DNA of 64,000 nt from Neoceratodus forsteri (Eukaryota > Chordata > Ceratodontiformes > Ceratodontidae): the NCBI GenBank assembly GCA_016271365.2, contig CM057453.1, forward strand, positions 1,091,815,001 through 1,091,879,000, given 5' to 3'. Position numbers and translations under genes: made by a program. The notes below the pieces were generated by a model, which was not told the DNA's origin, made no database searches, and saw nothing but the letters and a program-made list of their open reading frames with translations. Below, piece by piece: positions 43,640 through 54,199 of this stretch; positions within the stretch are counted from its first letter, which is position 1, and each line of letters begins with the position of its first letter.

Positions 43640-45995
43640 GGATTTAAAAATAATATTTTGCAAAAGACTTCAGTCTTCATCCCTCGCGGCCGCGGCGGAT
43701 AAATCGACTCCTGATTTCGAGATGCCCATGCGGCAGAAGATGTCTCGGACGGATCCACACTCCACGGTGTTCACTGTTTAGGCCTGAGCACCACCCGCAG
43801 GCTTGGCGGATCTGTGTTTCATCTTTTCTCGGCCCACGCCCCCAGCACCGTGCTGCCCGATTGCAACTGGGTCCTTCCCGGGAAGCTGCTTTCCTCCGTG
43901 AAGTCCAAGGAGGTTCGGGTTACGGTGCCTCGCGGCGGCGTGGCTCGGGCGGATCAGCTCGAGAGCGGATGGTGGTCGCCTCAAGAGGAGGCGGCACAGA
44001 GTCTTCCTCGGCCGCGGCATTTATCCCGCCTTCTGGGTTCTTCCTACACGTGCTTCCTTACATGGTTCGTCTCCACTAAAGGAGAAGGGCTCATGCCTGT
44101 TGGACCTTTTTCGGTCCAAAAGAGGGACAAGGGTAAGTCCCTCCGTCGACGCTCTGGGAGCGGGAAAGTGTCCTCTCCTCGGGCCGACCGACCGTCGGGT
44201 TGGGTCGACTGCCTCTTCCGCCACTGGCCTCACGGTGTTCCCCGCCAGGTCAGTTGACCGAGACTGACCGATGAGAAGTCGAGATTTTTCTCGAATCTAT
44301 TGACGGGCTGTCGCTTTTTAGCAGCCGAGATTCCCTCCCTGTTCCCCGGAGGAGTTGAGGATCCTGTGGCTCGCCCAGCTCTCCGGGTTCCGGAGCCTCG
44401 GATGGACCTTCCGAGCCGGCGCGCGAGTGTCAGGTTCCGGCCGACACCTCCCTGCACCGACCCCGGAAATTCCGACCGTCCTGCTGGGTCTGACCTCTTC
44501 AAGGGGTCCAGCTGCTCTCACATGGCCATAGGCGGTCTCGTCTCGTAATCACAGGCGGGCGTCGCTGCCGTCTCGGCCCTCCTCGGATGAGGGGAGGCCG
44601 CGGAATTACGCCGGACGGTACGAGGATCTTCGTTGCATCAGTTCCCTCCTGGTCAAGCCGAACTCCGCCTCCCGCCATTGCGTTGCTCACCGAACGGCCG
44701 ACACAACCCTCGACTTGCCCGAGGAGCCTATACCCAGGCCGGTTGTTCGGCCAAACCAGCTGCTCCACCGATGCGTGTGAACTCTCCGCCCACAGCCACC
44801 ACTGGGGCCCGCCCAAGGATTTCGGTCGGGCAGGGGTTTACCCCATCGGCTGTCAGGTTACCTCACTTCCCGACTCGACCGGCAGAAGGGTGGCTCAGGC
44901 CAGAGGTGGTTTTTCGAGGACCCTTCCGAGTCCTGGAAGATGATTCTCCTTCTTTCTCCAAGTTTACTGGACTCCGAGTCTTCAGGAGGTCAGCCAACGG
45001 ACTATAGCCCGTCGCCCCTTCCTAGGACTGCTCGGCTCATCTCGGAGTCTACCGGGATGGAGCTCAACCGCTTCCAAACGGGCCAGGCATCCTCACGATT
45101 CTGGACCGAGGGGTCTCCGGACGGAGGCTCTTCCGTGGTCGAGGCCATAGTGGGTCCAGCACTGGAACTTTGGTAGCGCCTCTGCTTCCTGCTCCTCGTG
45201 CCCGGCCAGGATGGCTAGGAAGCATGTCCCTACTGGTTCCTTGTCCGGGTTTTTCGAACACCCTCTGCTGAGGGGTTGAGTTACCGACAGCTGCTTTTCG
45301 GGCGCGCTGCAACGCCAGGGATGTGGACAACCTCCTGACAAGGAGTCCAAGAAATTGACTATGTCAGGTAAAAGTTCACGCTGCTGCCCTTTCTCTCGGG
45401 TTTTCACATGTTCGCCGCCCTCATGGCACATTTTCTCATGCCCTGTTGGGCTCCCTGGATGAGGTCATCCTCATCTTCCCCCGATCTGCAGACCACGGGT
45501 TAAGCAGGTGCGGACCAGGCAGGGTAGGCACAACAGCAGCTCCAGACTGCTTTGGCTTTGTGGTGACACATGTGCGAGATCGGTGGCGGCCGCAGTGGCT
45601 ATGAGCGTCATGGGCTTGGCTGAGGATATCCACCTTACTTGGATACCCAGCACAAGTTGGCGGATGTTCCTTGGGACTGACCCTTCGGCCCTGGGTGGAA
45701 GGTCACCTGCAGAGATCGAGAAGTCCAACGCCACCTTGGACTCGGGTCTTCCGGCCAGAAGGACAAAGGTCCAAAACCACAGCCTAAGCCCTCGTCTCTT
45801 TGTAGCCCTGGCGCGCCCGCCCATAGCACGTCAGGCCAGCAGGTCTGGCCTTGCATCCTGCAAACCATGCCGCCGGCTTCCTCTAACAGGAGGTGGGAGG
45901 AAAGGGGCCCAGGAGGTCCCTCGGCCGGTCCCTCCTCCAAGCTTCGCCCAGTGACGGGCTGAGGGGTGTCGCCCCATCCCTCGGTCACCTGCTTT
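43640..45995 (+). pseudogene. B4 gag
   Basis: The GC-rich counterpart of the B1 gag, read in several frames. Near 45300-45360 DKESKKL-TMS matches DKESKKLDYVAEK of B1. 45508-45954 is open and contains RMFLGTDPSALGGRSPAEIEKSNATLDSGL, the same as the block at 16745-16830 in B1. The expected N-terminal finger is around 43690-43800 but is broken. The high CpG density could be mistaken for a CpG island promoter. Confidence 0.75.
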
Positions 45996-45999
45996 CCTG

Positions 46000-47745
46000 G
46001 GTCTCTGGGGACGGCCCGCACTCTCTCGCCTGGTCCCAGTTACCACGGACAGGTGGGTCTTGGAGGTGGTGGAAGAGGCCTGCCTCTGAATTCGAGCAGG
46101 CACCACCCTTCAGAGCTGCCGGCTCGGGGGCTTCGGGATCCCAGCTCACTGGCGTGCTCGTCGAGCCGACATCACCTCCTCCTCCAGAAGGAGGTGAAGA
46201 GAGGTAGGACCCTCCTTCAGACCCAGGGTTTGTGTCCAGGTACTTTCCTGGTTCCGAACGGACGGGGTTGGCGCCCATTCTAACTCCACACGACTTCAAA
46301 CAAGTTCAAGGTCTCGAACCTTCAGGATGGTCACTCTGGCTCAGATAATACCATCCTTGAACGCCAAGCGTGGTTCTGCTCTCTGACTTGCAGGACGCTG
46401 CCACGCCCCTATCCGTCTGTCTCACCAGAGATTCCTTCGGCTTCCCGAGCGGAAGATCTCTCGGTTCCAAGCCATGCCCTTCGGCTTGTCTCCAGCTCCC
46501 AGGGTCTTCACCAAATGCATGGCAGTGACAGCATCTCTCATGGCTACCAGGGGTCCGGGTGCTTCTTACCTGGACGACTGGCTGATAGCAGCTCCCTCCA
46601 GGAAGGAGGCGAGTGGTCCAGAGATCTGGCTCTCCAGGTCTGTTTCAACTGGGCCTCCTTGTCAACGAGGCTGCCAAGTCGAACCTCGAGAGCCTAAGCA
46701 GGTGATTTATTCATTCGGCGCAGCTCGACTCTCTCTCGAGCCAGCGCGGCTCCCGCGGACAGGGCCGAGGTTCTTTCCTCCTTGCCCGATCATTTCTGGT
46801 TGGGCATTGCGCCTGCCGGACTCCTGCGCCTCCTGGGTCTCTCATGGCGGCCTGTACCAGCGTGGTCCGTGGGTCTGCTTGGAACATGCGCCCTTCAGTG
46901 GGACTGGCCAGCCAGTGGTCACAACGCTGCGATCCCTTGACCAGCTTAGGCCGGTGACACAGGGATGTGGAATGCTCCAGTGGTGGACCGCTCCAGGATC
47001 AATTGCAGGAGGGCAATCCTGCTCAGTCCGCCTGTGCCGACTTCGGTCTCTGTCGACCGATGCCTCTCTGATGGGTTGGGGTGCCCATCTGGGGAACACT
47101 GCGCCATGGCCTCTGGGTCCCCGGGAGTCCCGATGCCATCAACCTGCTGGAGCTCCTGAGCGGTCCGCCTAGCCTCACCGCCTCTGTTCGTCTGGGGTCA
47201 AGTGGTCCGAGTCCAGACGGACAATACCACCTACCATGTACTATCTAAACCCCGCTAGGGCGGACGCCGCCATGCTTCTATGCAAGGAAGCTCCACATTT
47301 GGTCACTGTAGCAGCCTGGAGGCGGATCTCCTAGCCATTCACGTGGCAGGAGCCTCCAACACCTGGCCGATGCCCTGAGCCGATAGGGGCTGCATCCCAC
47401 GAGTGGTCTCTCCTGCCGGAGGTAGTACAGCATCTGTTCTCCCTTTGGGGCACATCCTCAGGTGGACCTGTTTGCCTCCACGGAGAACGCTGGGTTGAGT
47501 CTGTTCCATGCCCGCCTCTAGCAGGGGCTCGCTGCAGGGGATGCCTCTCGAGGCAATGGACCCCGGCCTCTTTACGCCTTTTCCCCATTTCCCTTGATCC
47601 ACAAGGTGCTTCTAAGGCGAGGAGGGACAGGCGCAGGTGATTCTGATAGCCCCAGACTGGCCTCGCCAGTTCTGGTACCAGATCTCCTCAGTCTCAGCTC
47701 CAGGACTCGCGCAGCTTCCAGCTCGCCCGGACCTGCTCTCAGTCA
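46000..47745 (+). pseudogene. B4 pol: RT, RNase H, MT-like region
   Basis: Pre-RT TTDRWVLEVVEE near 46035. Fingers are shifted. 46474-47172 is the longest intact piece: MPFGLSPAPRVFTKCMAV, then SYLDDWLIAAPSR with the full Asp-Asp catalytic pair. RNase H follows in the same frame, with STDASLMGWGAHLGN near 47055. QTDN is near 47216, then AIHVAGASNT. The MT-like region at 47420-47680 retains VDLFASTENA and FPHFPLIHKVLL fragments. Frameshifts lie near 46230, 46390 and 47170. Confidence 0.85.
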
Positions 47746-47799
47746 ATCAGGGAAGGTGTTCCATCCGGACCTTCAATCCCTGCACCTGACGGCCTGGTT

Positions 47800-48835
47800 C
47801 CTGAGCTGCTAGAGTTCCAGGCTTTGGGTCTTTCCGACGAGGTCCTCAATGTAGTTGAGGCGCCCCGTAAGAGTCGACCAGAAAATGTTATGCCTTCAAA
47901 TGGAAAAGGTTTTCCATTTGGTGTCAGGGCAAGGGCTGGACCCTTCCTCCTGTTCCTTGGCAAGCATCTTGACTATTTATGGTCCCTTTCTAGTCAAGGG
48001 CTTAGGTCGAGCGACCTAAGGGTGCACCTGGAGCCATCTCTCTGCTTACCGAGGCGCGGGCCGGAAGCAGTCGGTGGCGCAGGAGGTTGTGGTCTGGCGC
48101 TTTTTCAAAGGCTCCTTGATCACATTTCCTCCAGTGCGGGAACCCCCACCTCCGTGATCTACTGCTGGTACTGGCAAAGCTCATGGGCAAGCCATTCGAA
48201 CCTATGCACAGGTGTGCTCTCTCACCTGTCGTGGAAGACCGCCTTCTTGGTGGCTATCACGTCAGCCAGAAGGATGGGAGAGCTCCAGGCGCTTCCATCG
48301 AGTCTCCTTACCTGGTCTCCACAGGGACAGGATGTCCTGCGCCCCCACCAAATTCCTTCCAAAGGTGGTGTCGGAGTTTCTCCTTAACCAGGTGTTGACT
48401 CTGCCGGTGTTCTCACCCCAATCACACCCGTCGAACAAGGCTCCATACTGGATCCTGAAGGGCGCTGCTATTATAAGGAGCGCACGGCCGAAATTGGGAG
48501 AGGTTCGCCAGCTGTTTGTCACCTACGCTGAAGCCGCATCTGGCAGACCTGCAGCCAAGCGGACTGATAAGCAGGTGGGTAACCTCCTGCATAGATCTCT
48601 ACTATAAGTTGGCGGGCATGGAGCCTCCCAGAGGGATAAGAGCTCATTCTACCCGCCATACTGCTGCAACGGTGGCTGCTTCCAGGGACGTCCCTATCCA
48701 GGAAATCTGCAGGGCTGCTACCTGAAGTCAGCAAACACCTTCATTACCCACTACCACATCGACCTTGAGTCACGCCGGGATGCTGGTTTTGGGGCCTCGG
48801 TTCTCAGTCTCTCTTTCCAAATGAAGTGATATATG
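47800..48835 (+). pseudogene. B4 tyrosine recombinase
   Basis: N-terminal part CYAFKWKRFSIWCQGKG near 47885-47940. The first-Arg block is changed (acgtcagccagaaggatgggagagctc reads SARRMGEL in its frame, about 48260). PKVVSEFLLNQVLTLPVF at 48360-48410 and KLGEVRQLFVTYAEAASGRPAAKR at 48490-48555. HxxR is intact in RAHSTRHTAATVAASRDVPIQEICRA (48640-48720). A one-base deletion in the following Trp codon (acctgaag) shifts the frame before the Tyr (cactaccacatcgacctt, about 48750). Confidence 0.85.
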
Positions 48836-48876
48836 GGGTTGTCTTGCCTCCCTCCTCCCGGAGAACTGCTAGGAGT

Positions 48877-49194
48877 CTGCTAATGAGTGTGGATGAACAA
48901 CATATCCATGTCCCTAGAAATACAGGTTACCACCTGTAACAGGAGTTCTAGGAATGGTATATGTTGTTCATCCACACCACCCACCCGATTCTCCCGGCTC
49001 GACCACAACCGAGCTTCCAGCGGGCCAGATCTGAGCCATGGGGCGGAGCCGAGAGTTATACCACCCGGGTGGGTGGGAGGAGCAAGCTTGAAGACCTTCC
49101 GGCAAGATTTAAAGCGGCAAGGATACTGCCAATGAGTGTGGATGAACAACATATACCATTCCTAGAACTCCTGTTACAGGTGAGTAACCTGTAT
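48877..49194 (+). repeat. B4 internal complementary region and right ITR
   Basis: ICR 48880-48990: aatgagtgtggatgaacaacatatccatgtccctagaa (complement of the left end), then atacaggttaccacctgtaacaggagttctaggaatgg (complement of the right end). Right ITR 49010-49194. The ICR centre ...ctagaa|atacagg... predicts the circle junction between gtaacctgtat and ttctaggg. Confidence 0.9.
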
Positions 49195-50545
49195 ATGTGG
49201 TTCTGCTCCCTGGACCTCCAGGACACCACCTTCCACATTCCAGTCCATCCATCCCACTGGTGATGCCTCTGGTTCCATGCAGAGGGAGATTCTGTTTGAG
49301 TTCCAGGAAATGACTTTCAGCCTCTCCTCGGCCCCCAGGGTCTTCTCTAAGTGCATTGCACTAATGGCTGCATTCGTGAGGCACCAAGTGTTCCAACTCT
49401 ACCCTTACCTGGACTACTGACTGAGCGCCAGGCCAACCAAGGAGACTGTGAAGCGATTCGGGGACCTAGTCCTCCAGACCTGCAGAGATTTGGGCGTTCT
49501 GGTCAGCACGGCCAATTGCAAACCCAGGAACACCTCGCAGGTGATTCAACTCATTGGGTCAGAGCTATACTCTCTCCAGGCCAAGGACTGACTCCCTGTG
49601 GATCAGGCATCTGATCTTACCTCCTTTGCCCAATCATTTCAGGTTTGGGCACTTATACCCTGCCAAGGACTTGCTGTGGCTGCTGGGGTACATGGCATCC
49701 TGCACCAGTTTGTTAAATGGGCCTGCTGGCTGATGTGACATCCACAGTGGGAGTTGGGCTGACTGTGGTCTCAGCGCCTAGGTCCCCTGGACCAGCCAGT
49801 CACAGTGACCCAGCCAGTGTGGGCTGCCATCCAGTGGGGCTTATCCCAGAATACCTGGAAGGAGTCCTGTTTCCCAAAACCAACAGTCACCCTTGTAGCC
49901 AACACGTCTCTGGAGGGATGGGGAGTGCACCTGGGAAACTACAGGACCCACGGGTGATGGCCCTCCCAGGGAGTTCCCATCACCACATCGACCTGCTGGA
50001 GCGCCATACAGTGCAGCTCGATTTGATGGAATTCGCTCCATTTGTCAGGTTGTGTAGGTCCAGATGGACTATACCATGACCATGTATTACCTGAACAAGT
50101 AGGCTCTCCACACCTGGACCCTTGTGCTCAGCCTGTGTGCAGAATTCCTGGCTATCCATATAGTAGGAACCCCCAATCGGCTACTGGATGCCCTCAACCA
50201 GGTGGAAGAGGTGTCATCAAGATTGGTCTCTGATCAGGAGGTGGTGAACTACCTGTTTGCCTCCTGGAAGAACGCAAAGCTAAGGCTGTACACTGATGGG
50301 GAATGCCTTCACAAGGCCTTGGACTCGAGGCCTCCTCTGCGCTTTCCCCAGATCTACAGGGTGTTAGTCAAGGTGCGGAGGGACAAGACATGTATGATCC
50401 TAGTGGCCCTGGACTGGCCATGCCAGTTTTGGTACCCAGATCGCCTCAGCAGCAGGTCTCCGTGATGTTTGCCTCTGTGCCCAAATCTGCTGTCTTGTCA
50501 CAAGGGAAAGGTCCTGCACCCATGCCTTCAGTCTCTGCACCTGCC
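49195..50545 (+). pseudogene. B3/B5 pol continued: RT palm, RNase H, MT-like region
   Basis: Palm: WFCSLDLQDTTFHIPVHPSHW then a stop at 49260; the catalytic box is degraded (YLDY near 49415). RNase H near 49885-50220: ANTSLEGWGVHLGN has Asn for the first catalytic Asp, and the QTDN site has decayed to MDYTMTMYYLNK near 50070. The MT-like block at 50230-50460 is open: LFASWKNAKLRLYTDGE, LRFPQIYRVLVKVRRDK, ILVALDWPCQFWYPDR. Confidence 0.8.
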
Positions 50546-50547
50546 AG

Positions 50548-51545
50548 CCTGGTTCCTGAGCGGCTAGAGTTGCTCCACATTGTGGATTCTTCCCGGAAGG
50601 AGTTGACACATGAGTGCTATACCTTTAAATGTAAAAGATTTTCCATTTGGTGCCTGGGCTGGGAGTTTGAGACCCCTGACGTGCTCTTTGGTGACTACCT
50701 GTGGTCCCTCTCATTCGTGACTGAGGTAGACAACCCTCAGGGTGATGCTGGCAGCCATCTCTGCATACCGGGTACGGGCTGTTATGCCGACGATTGTACA
50801 GGAGAAGGTGGTATGGTATTTCTTCAGCGGTCTTGACACCTGTTCCCACCAGTGCATGATCCACCACCACCTTGGAACTTGATGCTGGTGCTGGCAGTGC
50901 TCATGTGCAAGCAATTTGAACCAGTGCACAGGTATGAGATGTCATACATGTTGTGCAAGACCACCTTCTCAGAGGCTGTCACCTCCACCAGAAGGATCAG
51001 TGAGCTCCAGACTCTTTTGATGGAGTCTCCGTATTTGGTTTTCCACAAGGACAAGGTCATTCTCACCCAAAGTTCCTCCCAAAGGTTGTGCCAAATTTCG
51101 CCTTAATCAGGTGATTAACCTGCTGGTGTACTTCACCAGTCCAACCTCGGAAGCCAAGCACAGGCTTCAGTCATTGGACCTCAGGCAAGCGCCGCTTACA
51201 GGGAGCACATGGCTGGAGTTTGGGGAGTGGTTCACCATCTGTTTGTGACCTACACTGAAGCTGCACCTGGAAGACTGGCAGCTAAGCTGAAGATTTACAG
51301 TGGATAGTCTCCTGCATCAACCTCTACTGTAGGTTGGCTGATAGGAGCCTCCCATAGGGCTAATGGCTCATTCCACTGCCTCGGTGGCTGCTTTAAGGGA
51401 CATCCCTATCCAGGAGATCTGCAGGGCTGCTACCTGGAAGTCAGCACACACCTTCATTTTCCACTACCTCATTGACCTCCAGTCATGCTGGAATGCTGGT
51501 TTTGAGACCTTGGTCCTCCAGTCCTTCTATGCCAAGTAGTGGTGT
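50548..51545 (+). pseudogene. B3/B5 tyrosine recombinase
   Basis: CYTFKCKRFSIWCLG near 50618. 50852-51106 is open with LMLVLAVLMCKQFEPVHRYEMSYMLCKTTFSEAV and STRRISELQTLL (first Arg). The HxxR box is shortened: AHSTASVAALRDIPIQEICRAATWKSAHTF lacks the Arg-His-Thr seen in B4. The Tyr is kept in FHYLIDLQS (about 51459-51485). Confidence 0.85.
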
Positions 51546-51584
51546 GTGCCTTGCCCCCTCCTGCTGGGGAACTGCTTTGGAGTC

Positions 51585-51909
51585 TGCCAGTGTGTGGATA
51601 GTGCATCATATCCACGTCCCTAGAAATGAAGATTACTCACCTGCAACCGTAGTTCTAGGAGTGTTGTATGGTGCACATCCACAGAACCTGCACAGCCTTC
51701 CCTGGCAAGTGGCTCATGGATCCCTGCTTCCAGCGTTGAAGATCTGACATTACAGGGTGGGACCAAGGAGTATACCACTCGGGTGGGTGGGAGGAGCTTA
51801 GCTTGAAGACATCCGGCAGATTTAAAGGGGGAAGAAGACTTGACAGAGTTTGGATGTGCACCATATACCATTCCTAGAACTACAGTTACAGGTGAGTAAC
51901 CCTCATTTT
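51585..51909 (+). repeat. B3/B5 internal complementary region and right ITR
   Basis: ICR 51590-51685: gtgtggatagtgcatcatatccacgtccctagaa, then atgaagattactcacctgcaaccgtagttctaggagtg. Right ITR 51760-51909 ends ttcctagaactacagttacaggtgagtaac. The complementarity to 40439 and to the right end fixes the borders. Confidence 0.85.
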
Positions 51910-52223
51910 ATGGTTGAGTGTTTGGAATGTTTAGAAATAAATAATCCTGATTGGTTACAGATATCATGATTTATACCAACTCTCAACCAGTATACGATCT
52001 TTCTGAGTCTGGGGCTCGTGCCTGAAAAAAAAGTCCATTAGATCACTGTACCTACTTAATAAAATAAGTAAATATGAAATAAAAGGTTTGGGCTGATGTT
52101 CTTTTTGACCTTGGGGACAGTGTGTGTGGTGAGCAGTACCAACAGAGAGGTCAAAACTGATGAGATGTAGGTCCTTCATATTTTAAAATGTTTCCTTGAT
52201 TTGGCTATAATTAAAATTTATGA
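51910..52223. other. Unassigned 314 bp between B5 and B6
   Basis: AT-rich. No gene or element recognised. Short direct and inverted motifs such as acctacttaataaaataagta are present. Confidence 0.5.
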
Positions 52224-52477
52224 GTTCTAGGGTTGTGGCTGTGTTCTGAACTACACTTGCTGGCATGTCCCTTTCCCCTTTAAATCTTGCTGGAAGGTCT
52301 TCAAGCTGGCTCCTCCCACCCACCCAGGTGGTATAGCCTTCAGCTGTGCCCCATGATGCCAGATCTTCCTTTCCACTGGAAGATTCAGGTTGCCTCCTCT
52401 TTGCGATTGCTTTTTGTAGGCCCTGGCTTCTAACCCTTGGGTTATTCCAAAAATTAGGCTAGTTCAAGCTAGCGACT

Positions 52478-53544
52478 ATGCTCTGTTATTCGGTCAAGGA
52501 AGATAAATTTCCCCCGGATTTCGCCGGTACTTGTGCTGCCAAAAAATTTTGCGCACCAATCCGCATACCACGTGTGTCTACTGCCTGGATGTCAGCCATG
52601 ACACCCAGACTTGAAAGATGTGTCTCGCATTCCACCCAAACGTCCTCAACGATCGTCTCACATGCCTTAAGTTGGGCAGGCCTGAGAAACGGAATCCTCA
52701 GGTGAAATCCAAAGAGGCCCGGTGGGCGGTCTCCACGGCTACGGGGTCCACCGAGCAGCTGGAACACATGCAGGCCTTCGAAGAAGAAGCAACGCAAGCC
52801 ACGGAATCCTCTTCTCGGTGGTTTTTTGTTCCCCTCAATCTGGGCTCCACGTTTTTGGGTTCCTTTTGAGAGCTGTGTCAATCCCTCCCCACTAAAGGCA
52901 AGGGAACTGTGGGCTCGCATTCCTCTCGGTCCTGTAAAATGGAAAAGGATCTGAAATCATCTTCGTCTCAGCAAAGATGATCTTGGGATTGTGAGCGATC
53001 TTTGTCCCAGGAGCCGGTAATATCAACTTCTGTCGAAATTGCTTCCTTGGCCACTGGCTTCTCGGCCTTGATGTCTGGCCAGTCGTCCGAGGTCTCAGTC
53101 AACGAGATTGAGACTGTTCTCAATCCTGTTGACCCATTGTTGCCTGATGACTCTTTGACATTGACTCTGGTCATGCCTCTTCTTGATGAGACCCAGACAG
53201 CTGGAATCCCATCGAGGAACCTGTCTCTGATCCGGTAACTGCCAGTTCCCCTGGTGTCTCCCAAAGACCAAATCAGTCAATTCGATCAAAGGTCGGCATC
53301 TAGGACCCTCGACTGACAGGCTGAGGAAGGCGCATAAGCACTCTAAAAAGATGTGGCGCCATCTGTCATCCTCGTCCTTCTCGGATTAGGGAGGCTTCGT
53401 CGGAAACTCCGTCAACGCTATGAGGATTTGATGTGTCAGCAGCTGATTCTGTCCAGACAGAAGCTGGCCACTGTTTCTACTCCAGCCATTACTTGACTTT
53501 GCCTCCTAGGCCGAAGCCAACTTCTTTGGAACCTGTCATATCTG
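52478..53544 (+). pseudogene. B6 gag, N-terminal half
   Basis: The finger region is damaged: CAAKKFCAPI...RVSTAWMSAMTPRLERC (52530-52620, in pieces) aligns with CMACSQKILC...CCLGVQHDPQACGLC of B1. EAATGSTEQLEHMQAFEEEATQATESS equivalent near 52740-52815. 53002-53238 is open but has no known motif. The helical block RKLRQRYEDLMCQQLILS (53395-53450, frame-corrected by eye) matches RKLHHHYEELVKQQ in B2. Confidence 0.75.
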
Positions 53545-53665
53545 ATCTTACTTCGAGAGTGTTCCTTCCATAGGTCATCGCATATAGGACTGGCGCCACC
53601 TGGCGTCGGGCCGCACGGCAGGTGTTTCTAGCAATACCTGATGGGGGACCGCCCGCCCTCCAGTT
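53545..53665 (+). repeat. A5 left inverted terminal repeat
   Basis: Contains taggtcatcgcatataggact, ggcgccacctgg, ggtgtttctagcaatacctgatggggg. Reverse complement of 62700-62825. Confidence 0.85.
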
Positions 53666-53772
53666 CTTTCCCGCCATCGCCTCATGTCAGTCGCATTGCA
53701 GACTTCCATTAGCGATCGTCGTGAAAGTCTCTTGCTCAGTTTTTCCTCGCCTTTTTGTCAATTTTCTTCTTG

Positions 53773-53834
53773 ATGTCTTCACCCAAAAACAAATGCTCAT
53801 CCTGTGGCACACAGATCCCGCAAAAGACTGTCAC
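53773..53834 (+). pseudogene. A5 gag, N-terminal exon-like fragment before LINE2
   Basis: ATG at 53773 opens MSSPKNKCSSCGTQIPQKT, the Cys-x2-Cys start of the family-A gag (compare A4 at 34484). LINE2 interrupts after 21 codons, and the gag goes on at 57186 with the next Cys/His positions (CLGPDHPVSSC). Confidence 0.85.
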
Positions 53835-54199
53835 ATAGAAACATAGAACATAGACTTTGACGGCAGATGAGGACCGCTTGGCCCATCTAGTCTGCCCATT
53901 TCCCTACCTACAGGATAGGCCGCAGATTCTAGTTAACCAACAGCCTATTTCTTCCTACCCCCCACAAGAATTGCCTTATGTCTGTCCCATGCATTCTTGA
54001 ATTCTCCGACAGTTTTAGACTCCACAACCTCCTCAGGAAGGCTGTTCCATGCATCCACTACCCTCTCTGTGAAATATACTCTCACATTGCCCTGAACCAC
54101 CTCCTTCTATCTTTAAATTGTGTCCCTTGTTCTTGCAAGTCTCTTTTCTGAAAGATGCTACCCTCTTGGACTTTGTTGATTCCACTGAGGTACTTAAAA

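Larger units (their letters stand above)
43423..49194 (+). mobile_element. DIRS retrotransposon B4, complete, CpG-rich, inside B3/B5
   Basis: A 5.77-kb family-B element with both termini: ttctagggacatggatatgttgttcatcc at the left and ggatgaacaacatataccattcctagaactcctgttacag...gtaacctgtat at the right. The ICR at 48880-48990 has both complements. It carries the full gene set with many retained CpGs, consistent with a later insertion than its host B3/B5. No target duplication is seen, as expected for YR-mediated integration. Genes still have stops and indels. Confidence 0.9.
40439..51909 (+). mobile_element. DIRS retrotransposon B3/B5, split by B4
   Basis: One family-B element in two parts, 40439-43422 and 49195-51909, together about 5.7 kb. 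The left part has the left ITR, gag and RT fingers. The right part starts exactly where the RT palm should continue (atgtggttctgctccctggacc; compare 17439 in B1) and runs to the ICR and right ITR. The left end (ttctaggggcatggatatggtg) and right end (caccatataccattcctagaa) are inverted copies. CpG sites are mostly decayed, unlike in the inserted B4. Confidence 0.9.

Noticed and set aside
43600..45800. CpG island with a host promoter
   Set aside because: The high CG content lies within the B4 gag, which aligns by order with the B1 gag, and no host exon follows.
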